The translations under genes and the position numbers were made by a program. The notes below the pieces were generated by a model that saw only the letters and a list, made by a program, of their open reading frames with translations, was not told where the DNA came from and did no database searches. This document shows positions 38,448-47,469 of a stretch of 55,418 bases of DNA, in pieces. Within the stretch, counting starts at the first letter, position 1; every line of letters starts with the position of its first letter. The stretch is from Streptomyces longispororuber (lineage in GTDB: Bacteria > Actinomycetota > Actinomycetes > Streptomycetales > Streptomycetaceae): assembly GCF_024448165.1 (NCBI RefSeq), contig NZ_JAMOLN010000042.1:1-55418 (forward strand). Reading direction: 5' to 3'.

Positions 38448-40160
38448 GTGCCTGTGGTGGAGCACAGCTCGTATCAGGTGCGCAGCAGGCCGCGGGCCTG
38501 GTTCCGTCGGCACGCCGGGCCCGGACGGGTCGTGTTCAGAGGACTCTGCTGGAGCGGCTGCCTGATGGCAGCGGCCTTCTACTGCCTGTCGCTGACCCCG
38601 TCCCTGCTGCCCCGTGCCTGGTGGCTGCAGGGGATCGCGGCGGGTGTCACAGCGGTGCTCGGCTATGCCGTCGGCGCGATCCTGCAGGCGACCACGCAGG
38701 GCATGGTGCGCCGTGCGGGACTGCTTCCCTCCTCGGGCCGCCGCCGATGGACGCAGCGGGTGCTGGCCGCGCTCGCCGTCGGGGCCGTCGTGGTGATGAC
38801 GGCGTGGAGCGTGCGCTGGCAGGGCGACGTGCGCCGCGCGGTGTCGATGACGCCCGAGGTGGTGTGGTGGCAGTGGGCCCTGGTGCCGCTCGTCGCCGCC
38901 CTGCTGGCGTTGCTCCTGCTGGGAGCGGCCCGGACGGTGCGCCTGGCGACCCGGGTCGTGGCGAACGCCGCCGGAGTCCATGTGCCCCGGCCCGCCGCGT
39001 ACGCCATCGGCATCACGCTCGTCGCCCTCGTCGGCATCGGTTTCGCCCAGGGCTTCCTGCTGAACCGGGTGCTGGGGATCGTCGAGAGCGCCGCCTCCCT
39101 GACGGACCAGGGCACCACCGAAGGCATCGTGCAGCCGGATCTGTCCACGCTGTCCGGCAGCCCGCACTCCGCGGCGGCGTGGGACACCTTGGGCGCCAAG
39201 GGGCGGGACTTCATCGGAGAGGCCGCCCGGCGCGCGGACATCGAAGCGTTCACGGGGAGATCGGCCAAAGATCCGGTACGGGTCTACGTGGGTCTGCGCT
39301 CGGCCGACACGCTCCAGGAGCGGGCCGACCTGGCGGTGCGCGAACTGGAACGCACCGGCGGGTTCGCCCGCAAGGTGCTGGCCGTGATGGGCACCACCGG
39401 CACCGGCTGGATCAACGAGCAGGGCAGCAAGCCCCTCGAATACATGTGGGGCGGGGACAGCGCCTTGGTGGCCATGCAGTACTCGTACCTGCCCAGCTGG
39501 GTGTCGGCGCTCACGGAGGACGAGGCCGCGGACGCCGGCGCCGCGCTGTTCGACGCGGTGCACGACAAGTGGCTCACCCTGCCCGAGGAAAGCCGACCTC
39601 AACTCCTCGTCTACGGCGAGAGCCTGGGCTCGTACGCCATGGAGAACGCGCTCGGCGGATCACCGGCCGCCCTCACGTCGAAGGTGGACGGAGCGCTCTT
39701 CGTCGGCCCCACCTACAGCAACCCTTTGTGGAACCGGGTGACCGACGACCGCCAACCCGGCAGTCCGCAGTGGCGGCCGGTGTTCGACGACGGGGTGAGC
39801 GTGCGGTTCGCCCAGGTCCCCGCGGACTACGCGGTGCCGGACACCCGGTGGGGGCGGCCGCGGGCGGTCTATCTCCAGAATGGCTCGGATCCGGTGGTGT
39901 GGTGGTCGCCCGGTCTGGGCTTCCACGAGCCGGACTGGCTCCATACGCCGCGGGCCAGGGACGTTTCCCCGGCCATGCGGTGGTATCCGCTGGTCACGTT
40001 CTGGCAGGTGGCCTGCGACCTGGCCGGTGCGGCTGAGGTCCCCGAAGGCTACGGACACCGGTACGGCGCCATGCCGACCAGCGCATGGGCCGAGATCACC
40101 GGACCACCGGACTGGACGGAGGCGGACTCCGATCGCCTGGCACGCCGCCTGACGTCCTGA
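38448..40160 (+). CDS. Membrane-anchored alpha/beta-hydrolase (Abhydrolase_9 type)
   Basis: 570 residues. The N-terminal half has about five membrane helices (MAAAFYCLSLTPSLLPRAWWLQGIAAGVTAVLGYAVGAIL, VLAALAVGAVVVMTAW, ALVPLVAALLALLLLGAA, AIGITLVALVGIGFAQGF). The C-terminal half is a hydrolase with nucleophile elbow VYGESLGSYA, serine about 392. The arrangement matches actinobacterial Abhydrolase_9 proteins, of unknown lipid or ester substrate. GTG codons at 38448 and 38457 are both possible starts; the GAGGGG element is better spaced for 38457. An 8-bp repeat follows the stop. Confidence 0.85.
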   Translation: MPVVEHSSYQVRSRPRAWFRRHAGPGRVVFRGLCWSGCLMAAAFYCLSLTPSLLPRAWWLQGIAAGVTAVLGYAVGAILQATTQGMVRRAGLLPSSGRRRWTQRVLAALAVGAVVVMTAWSVRWQGDVRRAVSMTPEVVWWQWALVPLVAALLALLLLGAARTVRLATRVVANAAGVHVPRPAAYAIGITLVALVGIGFAQGFLLNRVLGIVESAASLTDQGTTEGIVQPDLSTLSGSPHSAAAWDTLGAKGRDFIGEAARRADIEAFTGRSAKDPVRVYVGLRSADTLQERADLAVRELERTGGFARKVLAVMGTTGTGWINEQGSKPLEYMWGGDSALVAMQYSYLPSWVSALTEDEAADAGAALFDAVHDKWLTLPEESRPQLLVYGESLGSYAMENALGGSPAALTSKVDGALFVGPTYSNPLWNRVTDDRQPGSPQWRPVFDDGVSVRFAQVPADYAVPDTRWGRPRAVYLQNGSDPVVWWSPGLGFHEPDWLHTPRARDVSPAMRWYPLVTFWQVACDLAGAAEVPEGYGHRYGAMPTSAWAEITGPPDWTEADSDRLARRLTS

Positions 40161-40179
40161 GGGCCTGAGGACCTGAGGG
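40156..40179. repeat. Three 8-bp tandem repeats at gene end
   Basis: CCTGAGG(G/A) at 40156-40163, 40164-40171 and 40172-40179, overlapping the stop codon of the hydrolase gene. Confidence 0.6.
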
Positions 40180-40197
40180 CCGGCTGCACCAGGCTGT

Positions 40198-40623
40198 TCA
40201 GCGTGATGCGAACGTGCCGGACCTGGTGAGCGCCCAGACCGCCAGCAGGTCGAGCACCATGACGCTGATCGACCACAGGGGGTAGTACGGAACGAAGAGG
40301 AACTGGGTGATCAGGCTGACGGCGCCGAGCACCAGGCCGGCCCCTCGGCTCCAGCTCTTGCCCAGGAGCACGGCCAGACCCGTGACGATCAGGGCGAGGC
40401 CGATCACCAGATGGGCCCAGCCCCACGTGGTCAGGTTGAATCGATACGCGTACTGCGACGCGTGGAAGAGGTTGTCCCCGGCGATGCCGGCGATCCCCAT
40501 GAGAACGCTCAGTGAGCCGCTCAGTTCCAACGCCAACCCGGCGAACATGGGCACCCCGGTCACCGGTGCGTCCTTGTGGTCGCCCGTCGAACCCTGTAGT
40601 CGCCCGGCGCTTGATTCCGACAT
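40198..40623 (-). CDS. DUF7144-family membrane protein
   Basis: 141 residues with four membrane helices. The signature WGWAHLVIGLALIVTGLAVLLGKSWSRGAGLVLGAVSLITQFLFVPYYPLWSI is that of a common Streptomyces membrane family (DUF7144) of unknown function. The N-terminal cytosolic tail is about 30 residues. ATG at 40623 was preferred to GTG at 40629 because AGGAGG is better spaced. It is monocistronic and convergent with the hydrolase gene. Confidence 0.85.
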   Translation of the reverse strand: MSESSAGRLQGSTGDHKDAPVTGVPMFAGLALELSGSLSVLMGIAGIAGDNLFHASQYAYRFNLTTWGWAHLVIGLALIVTGLAVLLGKSWSRGAGLVLGAVSLITQFLFVPYYPLWSISVMVLDLLAVWALTRSGTFASR

Positions 40624-40772
40624 CGTCACCGACCTCCTGGGCTCCGGTCACCGTCGCCCGGTTCCTGGGCTCAGACCGCGGAGCTGACACTCACAGTCTC
40701 GTTGAAGTCGCGTGACAGTGCGACTGCAAGGGGTCGGAATCAGCGGGGCCCCGGGCGTGGCGGAGGGAGGTT

Positions 40773-42176
40773 TCAGACGGTGGCGGACGTGGCGGATTCG
40801 TAGCCGGGAAGCTCGACGCGCTTGATCTCTCGGACGATGAAGAGGTAGCTGGCCACTGCCAAGGCGGCGCAGACGCTGACGAAGGCCAGGGCGAGGTCGA
40901 AGGAGCCGGTGGCGTCGAGGATGTAGCCGATGGCGAGGGGGGTGACGATGCCGGCGACCGCGCCGAAGGTGTTGAACAGGCCGCCCGCGAGTCCGGCGAT
41001 CTGTTTCGGGGCGACATCGGACATGACGGCCCAGCCGAGCGCGCCCATGCCCTTGCCGAAGAAGGCGAGGGACATGATCAGGACGACGAGCCACGAGGCG
41101 CTGACGTAGTTGCAGATGATGATGCTCGTGGACAGCAGCAGCCCGGTGACGATGGGGATCTTGCGGGCGGCCGTGAGGCTCGTGCCGCGCTGGGCGATCC
41201 GGTCGGAGATCCAGCCGCCTGAGACGCCGCCGATGAAGCCGCACAGCGCCGGAAGCGACGCGACGAAGCCGGCCTCGAGGATGCTCATGTCGCGTTCCTG
41301 GACCAGGTAGACCGGAAACCAGGTCAGGAAGAACCAGGTGATGGTGTTGATGAAGTACTGACCGACGAAGACGCCGAGGGTGGTGCGGTTCTTCAGCAGC
41401 GTGCCGATGTGCCGCAGGTTCTCCTTGCCGGACGAGGCCTGCTTGGTGGCCATGTCCTGCTCGGCGGTGGGAGCGTCCATGTCCACCAGGGCGCCGCCGG
41501 CGGATATGTAGTCCAGTTCACCCTTGCTGACGCGCGGGTGGCTGCGGGGCGCGTAGATGACCTTGGTCCAGACGAGGGCGAGCACGACGCCGACGCCGCC
41601 GATGACCGTGAAGACGTGCTCCCAGCCCATGGCGGTGACGAGCCAGCCCATCAGCGGGGCGAAGGCCACCGTGGCGAAGTACTGGGCGGAGTTGAACAGC
41701 GCCGAGGCGAAGCCGCGTTCCTTCGTCGGGAACCAGGCGGCGACGATGCGGGAGTTGCCGGGGAAGGAGGGCGCTTCGGCGAAGCCGACGGCGAAGCGGA
41801 GGACGAACAGCAGGACGACCGCGGCCCCGGCGAAGAAGCCGATGGCGCCCTGCAGCATCGTGAACACGGACCACAGGAAGATCGCGATGCCGTAGACCTT
41901 CTTGGAGCCGAAGCGGTCGAGCAGCCAGCCGCCGGGGAGTTGGGCCACGAGGTAGGACCAGGAGAAGGCCGAGAAGAGCACGCCGAGCTCGCCCGAGCTG
42001 ATGTGCAGGTCGTTCTGCATGGAGTCGCCGGCGATCGACAGGGTGGAGCGGTCCGCGTAGTTGATCGTCGTGACGATGAAGAGCATGGCCAGAATCAGAT
42101 ACCTGATGCGGCCGGCTTTGGCGGTGCCGACGGGGACGGCGGTCGCCGGCATGTCCTGCCGGTCGAGAGCGGGCAT
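40773..42176 (-). CDS. MFS aldarate (glucarate/galactarate) transporter, ACS family
   Basis: 467 residues, twelve membrane helices. Anion:cation-symporter signatures include INYADRSTLSIAGDSMQNDL, SWSYLVAQLPGGWLLDRFGSKKVYG, AVGFAEAPSFPGNSRIVAAWFP and ALFNSAQYFATVAFAPLMG, as in GudP/GarP-type D-glucarate/galactarate permeases. ATG at 42176 has AGGAGA upstream. The LysR regulator and the galactarate dehydratase operon next door support the aldarate assignment. It takes up galactarate, glucarate or talarate for dehydration. Confidence 0.9.
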   Translation of the reverse strand: MPALDRQDMPATAVPVGTAKAGRIRYLILAMLFIVTTINYADRSTLSIAGDSMQNDLHISSGELGVLFSAFSWSYLVAQLPGGWLLDRFGSKKVYGIAIFLWSVFTMLQGAIGFFAGAAVVLLFVLRFAVGFAEAPSFPGNSRIVAAWFPTKERGFASALFNSAQYFATVAFAPLMGWLVTAMGWEHVFTVIGGVGVVLALVWTKVIYAPRSHPRVSKGELDYISAGGALVDMDAPTAEQDMATKQASSGKENLRHIGTLLKNRTTLGVFVGQYFINTITWFFLTWFPVYLVQERDMSILEAGFVASLPALCGFIGGVSGGWISDRIAQRGTSLTAARKIPIVTGLLLSTSIIICNYVSASWLVVLIMSLAFFGKGMGALGWAVMSDVAPKQIAGLAGGLFNTFGAVAGIVTPLAIGYILDATGSFDLALAFVSVCAALAVASYLFIVREIKRVELPGYESATSATV

Positions 42177-42374
42177 GGTCGGTCTCCTAGACCTAGAGGG
42201 TACGGCTGCACTGCCGTATGTGGTCCGAGCCACAGAAGTGGTGGCTGAGTTGACCGTAGAGACCCTTTCGATACACGTCCATGTCGAATTTTGTTGCGTG
42301 CGATACCGCTTCTGTATGACCAACTCGTGTCGTGCGTATGCCGTGCGCGTGTCGGAGGGAGGGGTGGTCGTGGC
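42177..42374. other. Leader region of the aldarate transporter
   Basis: About 200 bases containing the presumed transporter promoter, with an AT-richer patch around 42260-42320 and a small hairpin GCCAC-N7-GTGGC near 42230. No -35/-10 pair could be assigned confidently and no gene is visible. Confidence 0.35.
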
Positions 42375-43253
42375 TCACAGGTGGTGCAGGAGAGCCAGCA
42401 GCGCCGGATTGTCGTTCGTTTTCCGCCACACGTAGTCCAGCTCCACAGGGCGCGACTGTCCGGGCAGGTGCAGGGGGCGGTAGACGACGCCGGAGTGCTG
42501 CATCTTCGCGGCGGCCTCCGGGACGAGCGCCACCCCCCAACCCGTGTTCACCAGGGCGAGGATGCTGTGCACCTGGCTGAGGTACTGGGTGAACACCGGC
42601 CGCACGTCGGCGGAGCGGAAGGTGGTCAGCAGCAACTCGTGGAAGTACCGGGCCTCGACGGGGGAGTACATGAGGAAGTCCTGGCCGTCCAGGTCCGGCA
42701 GCTCCATGGGGCCGGTGTCCGCCGCCAGCGGATGGCCGGTCGGCAGGGCGGCCACCAGCCCCTCGCGCACCGCGGTGCGCGCCATCAGATCGGCGCCGAC
42801 CGCCGAGGGGCGAATGAGTCCGAGATCCAGCGAACCCTCGCTCAGCGCCTCCAGCTGATCCCGGGTGACGAGTTCCTGCAGGACGATCTCCACCTCGGGC
42901 AGCGCCGCGCGGGCGCTCTGGAGGAGCTCGCCGAGCGCGGAGTAGGCGCTGGCGGCGGTGAAGCCGACGGCGATGGCACCGGCCTCACCCGTGGAGACCT
43001 GGCGTACCGCGAGGGCGGCGTGCTCCGCCTGGCGGAGGATCCGGCGGGCTTCCGCGAGGAAGGCGCGGCCGGCGGGCGTCATCCGCACCGTCCGGTTGGT
43101 GCGGTCCAGCAGCGTCACCCCCAGTTCCCCCTCCAGGATCTGGATCTGCCGGCTCAGCGGCGGCTGGGTCATGTTCAGACGCTCCGCGGCCCGGGTGAAG
43201 TGCAGTTCCTCCGCCACGGCCACGAAACAGGTGAGCTGGGTCAGCGTGAACAA
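42375..43253 (-). CDS. LysR-family transcriptional regulator of aldarate genes
   Basis: 292 residues. The N-terminal winged HTH (LTQLTCFVAVAEELHFTRAAERLNMTQPPLSRQIQILEGELGVTLLDRTNRTVRMTPAGRAFL) is followed by a LysR effector domain (about 90-290). The start is an uncommon TTG at 43253, strongly supported by AAGGAG seven bases upstream. It is divergent from the galactarate dehydratase operon, with a TCCAA-N8-TTGGA site between, the standard LysR arrangement. Aldarate or a dehydration product is the expected inducer. Confidence 0.93.
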   Translation of the reverse strand: MFTLTQLTCFVAVAEELHFTRAAERLNMTQPPLSRQIQILEGELGVTLLDRTNRTVRMTPAGRAFLAEARRILRQAEHAALAVRQVSTGEAGAIAVGFTAASAYSALGELLQSARAALPEVEIVLQELVTRDQLEALSEGSLDLGLIRPSAVGADLMARTAVREGLVAALPTGHPLAADTGPMELPDLDGQDFLMYSPVEARYFHELLLTTFRSADVRPVFTQYLSQVHSILALVNTGWGVALVPEAAAKMQHSGVVYRPLHLPGQSRPVELDYVWRKTNDNPALLALLHHL

Positions 43254-43277
43254 TGATGCTCTCCTTGTATGGGTACA

Positions 43278-43295
43278 TCCAAAACTTATGTTGGA
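43278..43295. promoter_or_regulatory. LysR-type operator TCCAA-N8-TTGGA
   Basis: An inverted repeat in the LysR-dehydratase divergent region. It overlaps TTGGAC (43291-43296), which can serve as a -35 element with TAGCGT (43315-43320) at 18-bp spacing for the plus operon. An AT-rich core and position close to the LysR start fit activation and autoregulation. Confidence 0.5.
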
Positions 43296-43455
43296 CGTAA
43301 ATCAATCACACACGTAGCGTCGACCGTATTCGGCAAGGCGCTCCTCGAGTCGCACACCGCGCCACGGCGGTGGCGGGGAGAGCCGCAGCCGGTCTCGCGG
43401 GTCCTCCCTCGCCGGCCCGAACGCCCCCCACCCGCACCGACCCAAGGGACACGAA

Positions 43456-44637
43456 GTGGTGACCACGACACACACGACCGCTCACACCGCTCACACCGCA
43501 GGTGAGGCCACCCTGGACCGCATCGCCTGGCTGCGACTCTCCTCGGTCACGCTGCCGCTCGCCACGCCCATCAGCGACGCCAAGGTGCTCACCGGTCGTC
43601 AGAAGCCGATGACGGAGGTGGCCTTCCTCTTCGTGGAGATCGTCACCGAGCAGGGGCACGAGGGCGTCGGCTTCAGCTACTCGAAGCGCGCCGGCGGTCC
43701 CGGCCAGTTCGCCCACGCCAAGGAGATAGCCGACACGCTGATCGGCGAGGACCCCAGCGACATCGGCAAGATCTGGACCAAGCTCGTGTGGGCGGGCGCC
43801 TCCGTCGGCCGCAGCGGCCTGGCCACCCAGGCCGTCGCCGCCTTCGACGTGGCGCTGTGGGACCTCAAGGCCAAGCGCGCCGGACTGCCCCTGGCCAAGC
43901 TCCTCGGCGCCCATCGCGACTCGGTGCGGTGCTACAACACCTCGGGTGGATTCCTGCACACCCCCACCGAGCAGGTCCTGGACAACGCGAGCGCCTCGCT
44001 GAGCAGCGGCATCGGCGGCATCAAGATCAAGGTCGGGCACCCCGACGGCAAGTTCGACCTGGCGCGCCTGACCGCCGTGCGCGAGCACATCGGCGACGAC
44101 GTCCCGCTCATGGTCGACGCCAACCAGCAGTGGGACCGGCCCACCGCCCAGCGCATGGGCCGCGCGCTGGAGGGCTTCGACCTCGTCTGGATCGAGGAGC
44201 CCCTCGACGCCTACGACGCGCAGGGGCACGCGGCGCTCGCCGCGTCGCTCGACACCCCTGTCGCCACCGGCGAGATGCTGGCCAGCGTCGCCGAACACGT
44301 CGAGCTGATCCGGCACAACGCGGCCGACGTCATCCAGCCCGACGCTCCCCGCATCGGTGGCATCACTCAGTTCCTCAAGCTCGCCGCGCTCGCCGAGCAC
44401 CACCACCTCCAGCTCGCTCCGCACTTCGCCATGGAGATCCACCTCCACCTCGCGGCGGCCTACCCGATCGAGCCGTGGGTCGAGCACTTCGACTGGCTGG
44501 AGCCGCTGTTCAACGAGCGCCTCGAGATCCACGACGGGCGCATGCACGTCTCGTCCCGGCCCGGACTCGGCTTCACCCTCAGCGACCAGGCCAGGGCCTG
44601 GACCGTCGCCGAGCACGAGGTGGGTTCGCGCCCCTGA
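43456..44637 (+). CDS. L-talarate/galactarate dehydratase (enolase superfamily)
   Basis: 393 residues of the mandelate-racemase subgroup. Catalytic residues are all visible: Lys189 and Lys191 in IKIKVG, metal ligands Asp220 (VDANQQWD), Glu246 (WIEEPL) and Glu272 (ATGEML), and His322 (LAPHF). Their spacing is the same as the K-x-K/D/E/E/H set I recall for the Salmonella talarate/galactarate dehydratase, offset by six. It removes water from galactarate or L-talarate to give 5-dehydro-4-deoxy-glucarate, the substrate of the next gene's product. The GTG start has AAGGGA upstream. Glucarate dehydratase activity is the main alternative. Confidence 0.87.
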   Translation: MVTTTHTTAHTAHTAGEATLDRIAWLRLSSVTLPLATPISDAKVLTGRQKPMTEVAFLFVEIVTEQGHEGVGFSYSKRAGGPGQFAHAKEIADTLIGEDPSDIGKIWTKLVWAGASVGRSGLATQAVAAFDVALWDLKAKRAGLPLAKLLGAHRDSVRCYNTSGGFLHTPTEQVLDNASASLSSGIGGIKIKVGHPDGKFDLARLTAVREHIGDDVPLMVDANQQWDRPTAQRMGRALEGFDLVWIEEPLDAYDAQGHAALAASLDTPVATGEMLASVAEHVELIRHNAADVIQPDAPRIGGITQFLKLAALAEHHHLQLAPHFAMEIHLHLAAAYPIEPWVEHFDWLEPLFNERLEIHDGRMHVSSRPGLGFTLSDQARAWTVAEHEVGSRP

Positions 44638-44683
44638 CGGGCCCACCCACCGCCCACGGCGGGCTCCGGCGCCCCATGGCCCC

Positions 44684-44725
44684 GGTGCGGGCAGCGCAGT
44701 CATGGACAGCCGCGCTGCCCGCGCC
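44684..44725 (+). terminator. Intercistronic hairpin between the two dehydratase genes
   Basis: 44684-44697 pairs with 44712-44725 (14 bp, one G-U), with an uninterrupted 11-bp GCGGGCAGCGC core and a 14-base loop, and no T-run. It may attenuate or set the ratio of downstream expression rather than end the operon. Confidence 0.5.
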
Positions 44726-44804
44726 GGAAACACCGCCCGACCGGCGCCCGCCCTGACGCGCCGTCAGTCCTCCCATCCGACCTGATCCTCAGGAGCAGTA
44801 ACCC

Positions 44805-45728
44805 ATGACCACGTCCTACACCCCGGCCGACCTGCGCACGCGCCTCGGCTCCGGACTGCTGTCCTTTCCCGTGACGCACTTCAAGAGCGACCTGTCCTTC
44901 GACGAGGACGCCTACCGGGAGAACATCGTCAGGCTGGCCAAGTACGACGTGGGAGGGCTCTTCGCGGCCGGCGGCACCGGCGAGTTCTTCTCGCTCACGG
45001 CAGCGGAGGTCGAGCGGGTCGTCGCCGCCGCCGCGGACAGCGCCCCCGACGACACGCCCATCCTGGCCCCGGCCGGATACGGCACGGCCGCCGCGATCGA
45101 GCACGCCGCCGCGGCGGAGCGGGCCGGCGCCGACGGCATCCTGCTCTTCCCGCCCTACCTCACCGAGGCCAACCAGGAAGGGCTCGCCCGCCACGTGGAG
45201 GCGGTCTGCCGCTCCACGTCCCTGGGCGTCGTCATCTACAGCCGGGCCAACGCCGTCTACTCCGCCGACACCGTGGCCCGCCTCGCCGAGAGCTGCCCCA
45301 ACCTCATCGGTTACAAGGACGGCGTCGGCGACATCGACACCATGACGCGCATCTACGCCCGACTGCGCGAGCGGCTCACCTTCATCGGCGGCCTGCCCAC
45401 CGCCGAGACGTTCGCCCTGCCCTACCTCGAACTGGGCGTCACCACCTACTCGTCGGCCATCTTCAACTTCCTGCCCGAGTTCGCCCTCGACTTCTACACC
45501 GCGGTCCGCGCGCGCAACCACGACGCCGTCACCCGCATGCTCACCGACTTCGTCCTCCCCTACACGGAGATCCGCAACCGGCAGGCCGGGTACGCGGTCA
45601 GCATCGTCAAGGCCGGCATGACCGCCACGGGCCACCCTGCGGGCCCGGTCCGCCCGCCGCTCACCGACCTCACGGAGGCGGAGCTCGCGGAACTCACCAC
45701 CCTGATCCACAAGCTCCCCACGGCCTGA
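44805..45728 (+). CDS. kdgD: 5-dehydro-4-deoxyglucarate dehydratase (DHDPS/NAL superfamily)
   Basis: 307 residues, (beta/alpha)8. Substrate-carboxylate loop GGTGEFFS, Tyr145 (VVIYSRAN) and Schiff-base Lys171 in IGYKDGVGD, the GYKDGxGD context typical of KdgD rather than dihydrodipicolinate synthase. It converts 5-dehydro-4-deoxyglucarate to 2-oxoglutarate semialdehyde plus CO2 and water. It directly follows galactarate dehydratase in the same direction, so the first two cytosolic steps are covered. The semialdehyde dehydrogenase needed next is not in the window. Confidence 0.92.
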   Translation: MTTSYTPADLRTRLGSGLLSFPVTHFKSDLSFDEDAYRENIVRLAKYDVGGLFAAGGTGEFFSLTAAEVERVVAAAADSAPDDTPILAPAGYGTAAAIEHAAAAERAGADGILLFPPYLTEANQEGLARHVEAVCRSTSLGVVIYSRANAVYSADTVARLAESCPNLIGYKDGVGDIDTMTRIYARLRERLTFIGGLPTAETFALPYLELGVTTYSSAIFNFLPEFALDFYTAVRARNHDAVTRMLTDFVLPYTEIRNRQAGYAVSIVKAGMTATGHPAGPVRPPLTDLTEAELAELTTLIHKLPTA

Positions 45729-45894
45729 TCCAGCCGCGGACCGCAACCTCACCCCGCCAGACCGCGCGCGACTGCCACGGACCTGGCGGGTGCGGTGTTC
45801 ATCGACGGCAGACGCAGCAACTCCCGGCACCTAACGCCTAGTTGACCCGCGTCCCAGGGGTTCTCAGGCACCGTTCCGCTGTGCTTCCATCACT

Positions 45895-45913
45895 GGCATG
45901 CCACAGGCATGCC
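45895..45913. promoter_or_regulatory. Twin GGCATGCC palindromes upstream of pectinesterase
   Basis: Two identical 8-bp palindromes (45895-45902, 45906-45913) are 3 bp apart, so their centres are 11 bp apart, one helical turn. They lie 20-40 bases before the ATG and 45 bases after a TTGACC -35-like element (45842-45847). A candidate repressor or activator site. Confidence 0.4.
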
Positions 45914-45933
45914 GGAGATGAGGAGCAGCTTCC

Positions 45934-47460
45934 ATGAGATCGATGTTCCGACAGCTCGTGTCCCCGATCCGCCCCCTGCTGCGCGCGGGCCCCCTCCTGG
46001 CCGCCCTGCTGATTCCCCTGGCCACCGCCCCTCCCGTCACGGCCGCCACAGCCGCCCCGGCCGTCGCCACGGACGCGCGGGTCGGGCTCGCTCCCAGCGG
46101 AGTCGCGCGGCCGGTCTGTGCCGACACCCCGCTGCGGCTCACCTTCGGGTCGGCGGTGCAGCTCGGGACGGAGGGGCGGCTGAGCGTGCACCGGGCCGCA
46201 GACGGCAGCGTCGCGGATGTCGTCGACCTCGCCGATCCCGCGACGTACCAGCGGCTGATCGGCGACGCCCGGTCCGACTACGGCGAGCCGCACCGCTGGA
46301 CCTACCAGCCCGTGGTCGTGGAAGGCCGTACGGCCACGGTCCTGCCGCACCACCCCCTCGACCCGGGCCAGGAGTACTACGTCACCGTCGACCCGGGCTT
46401 CTTCCGCGGTCACCGGGGCATCGAATCGCCCCGCATCTGGCGGTTCCGGACGGCCGGCGGGCCGCGGCCCGGCAGCACCGAGCTGAGCGTGGACGCGGCC
46501 GGCGGTGGCGACTTCTGCACCGTGCAGGGCGCCGTCGACTTTGTCCCGCACGGCAACACCCGCAAGGTCACCATCGACGTCGCGCCCGGCACGTACCGGG
46601 AGATCGTGTACGTCGGCCAGGACCGGCCCCACCTGCGGCTGCGCGGCGCGGGCGCGGGCCGGACCGTCATCGGATACCCCAACAACAGCGTCCTCAACGG
46701 CGACTCGGCGATGGCCGACGTACCGCCCGAGCAGAGCTACTGCCCGCGCCGGGTACTGCCCCAGCCGGACCGGTTCAACTGCTGGCGCGCCGTGTTCGGC
46801 GTCGACGCCGACGACTTCCGCATCCAGGACGTCACCGTCCACAACCTCACCCCGGAGGGCGGCTCGCAGGCCGAGGCGTTCCGCGGCAACGGCGACCGGA
46901 TCGTCCTTGACCACGTCCGTGTGCTGAGCTTCCAGGACAGCCTGCGGCTGCAGGGCAGGGCGTTCGTCACCGACAGCTACATCGAGGGCGACGTCGACTT
47001 CGTCTGGGGGACCGGCGGCGTCTTCATGCAGGACTCCGAGCTGAAGGCCCTCGACCTCGGCTACCTCAGCCAGGTCCGCAACGCACCCGAAGGACCCGGC
47101 AACGTCTTCGTCAACACGCGCCTCACCCGGGGGAGTTCGGTGGCCGACGGCAGCGTGCTGCTCAGCCGCATCGACAGCCGTTTCCCGGCCAGCCAGGCCG
47201 TGTTCATCGACACCGCCATGGACGCCCACATCGCACCCGTCGGCTGGGGGCTCACCGGGTTCGACTGCACGTCGGGTCAGCAACTGCGGTTCTGGGAGTA
47301 CGGCAGCAGGACCCTCGACGGGCGGCCCGTCGACACCAGCGCGCGCCTGGCCTGCTCCCGGCAGCTCGATGCCGCCGAGGCCGACCGGTGGCGCGACCCG
47401 GCCCAGCTCCTAGACGGCTGGGACCCGCGCCCCAAGTCCACCCGTACGGAAGGGAAGTGA
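45934..47460 (+). CDS. Secreted pectinesterase (pectin methylesterase, CE8) with N-terminal Ig-like domain
   Basis: 508 residues. Signal peptide with Arg/hydrophobic core ending about residue 40. An Ig-like (Big_5-type) sandwich spans about 50-175 and ends WRFRTAG. The CE8 beta-helix runs about 183-485, with Gln312 (SQAEAFRG), acid/base Asp335 in SFQDSLR and nucleophile Asp355 in GDVDFVWG, matching the QDTL/DFIFG motifs of pectin methylesterases. It removes methyl groups from homogalacturonan outside the cell. The alpha/beta hydrolase gene starts 10 bases downstream, so the pair is probably co-expressed. GAGGAG precedes the ATG. Confidence 0.92.
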   Translation: MRSMFRQLVSPIRPLLRAGPLLAALLIPLATAPPVTAATAAPAVATDARVGLAPSGVARPVCADTPLRLTFGSAVQLGTEGRLSVHRAADGSVADVVDLADPATYQRLIGDARSDYGEPHRWTYQPVVVEGRTATVLPHHPLDPGQEYYVTVDPGFFRGHRGIESPRIWRFRTAGGPRPGSTELSVDAAGGGDFCTVQGAVDFVPHGNTRKVTIDVAPGTYREIVYVGQDRPHLRLRGAGAGRTVIGYPNNSVLNGDSAMADVPPEQSYCPRRVLPQPDRFNCWRAVFGVDADDFRIQDVTVHNLTPEGGSQAEAFRGNGDRIVLDHVRVLSFQDSLRLQGRAFVTDSYIEGDVDFVWGTGGVFMQDSELKALDLGYLSQVRNAPEGPGNVFVNTRLTRGSSVADGSVLLSRIDSRFPASQAVFIDTAMDAHIAPVGWGLTGFDCTSGQQLRFWEYGSRTLDGRPVDTSARLACSRQLDAAEADRWRDPAQLLDGWDPRPKSTRTEGK

Positions 47461-47469
47461 GGCCACGTC

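Noticed and set aside
45753..45790. Terminator after KdgD (CCCGCCAG ... CTGGCGGG)
   Set aside because: Only 8-bp arms with a 22-base loop; too weak to list as a terminator.
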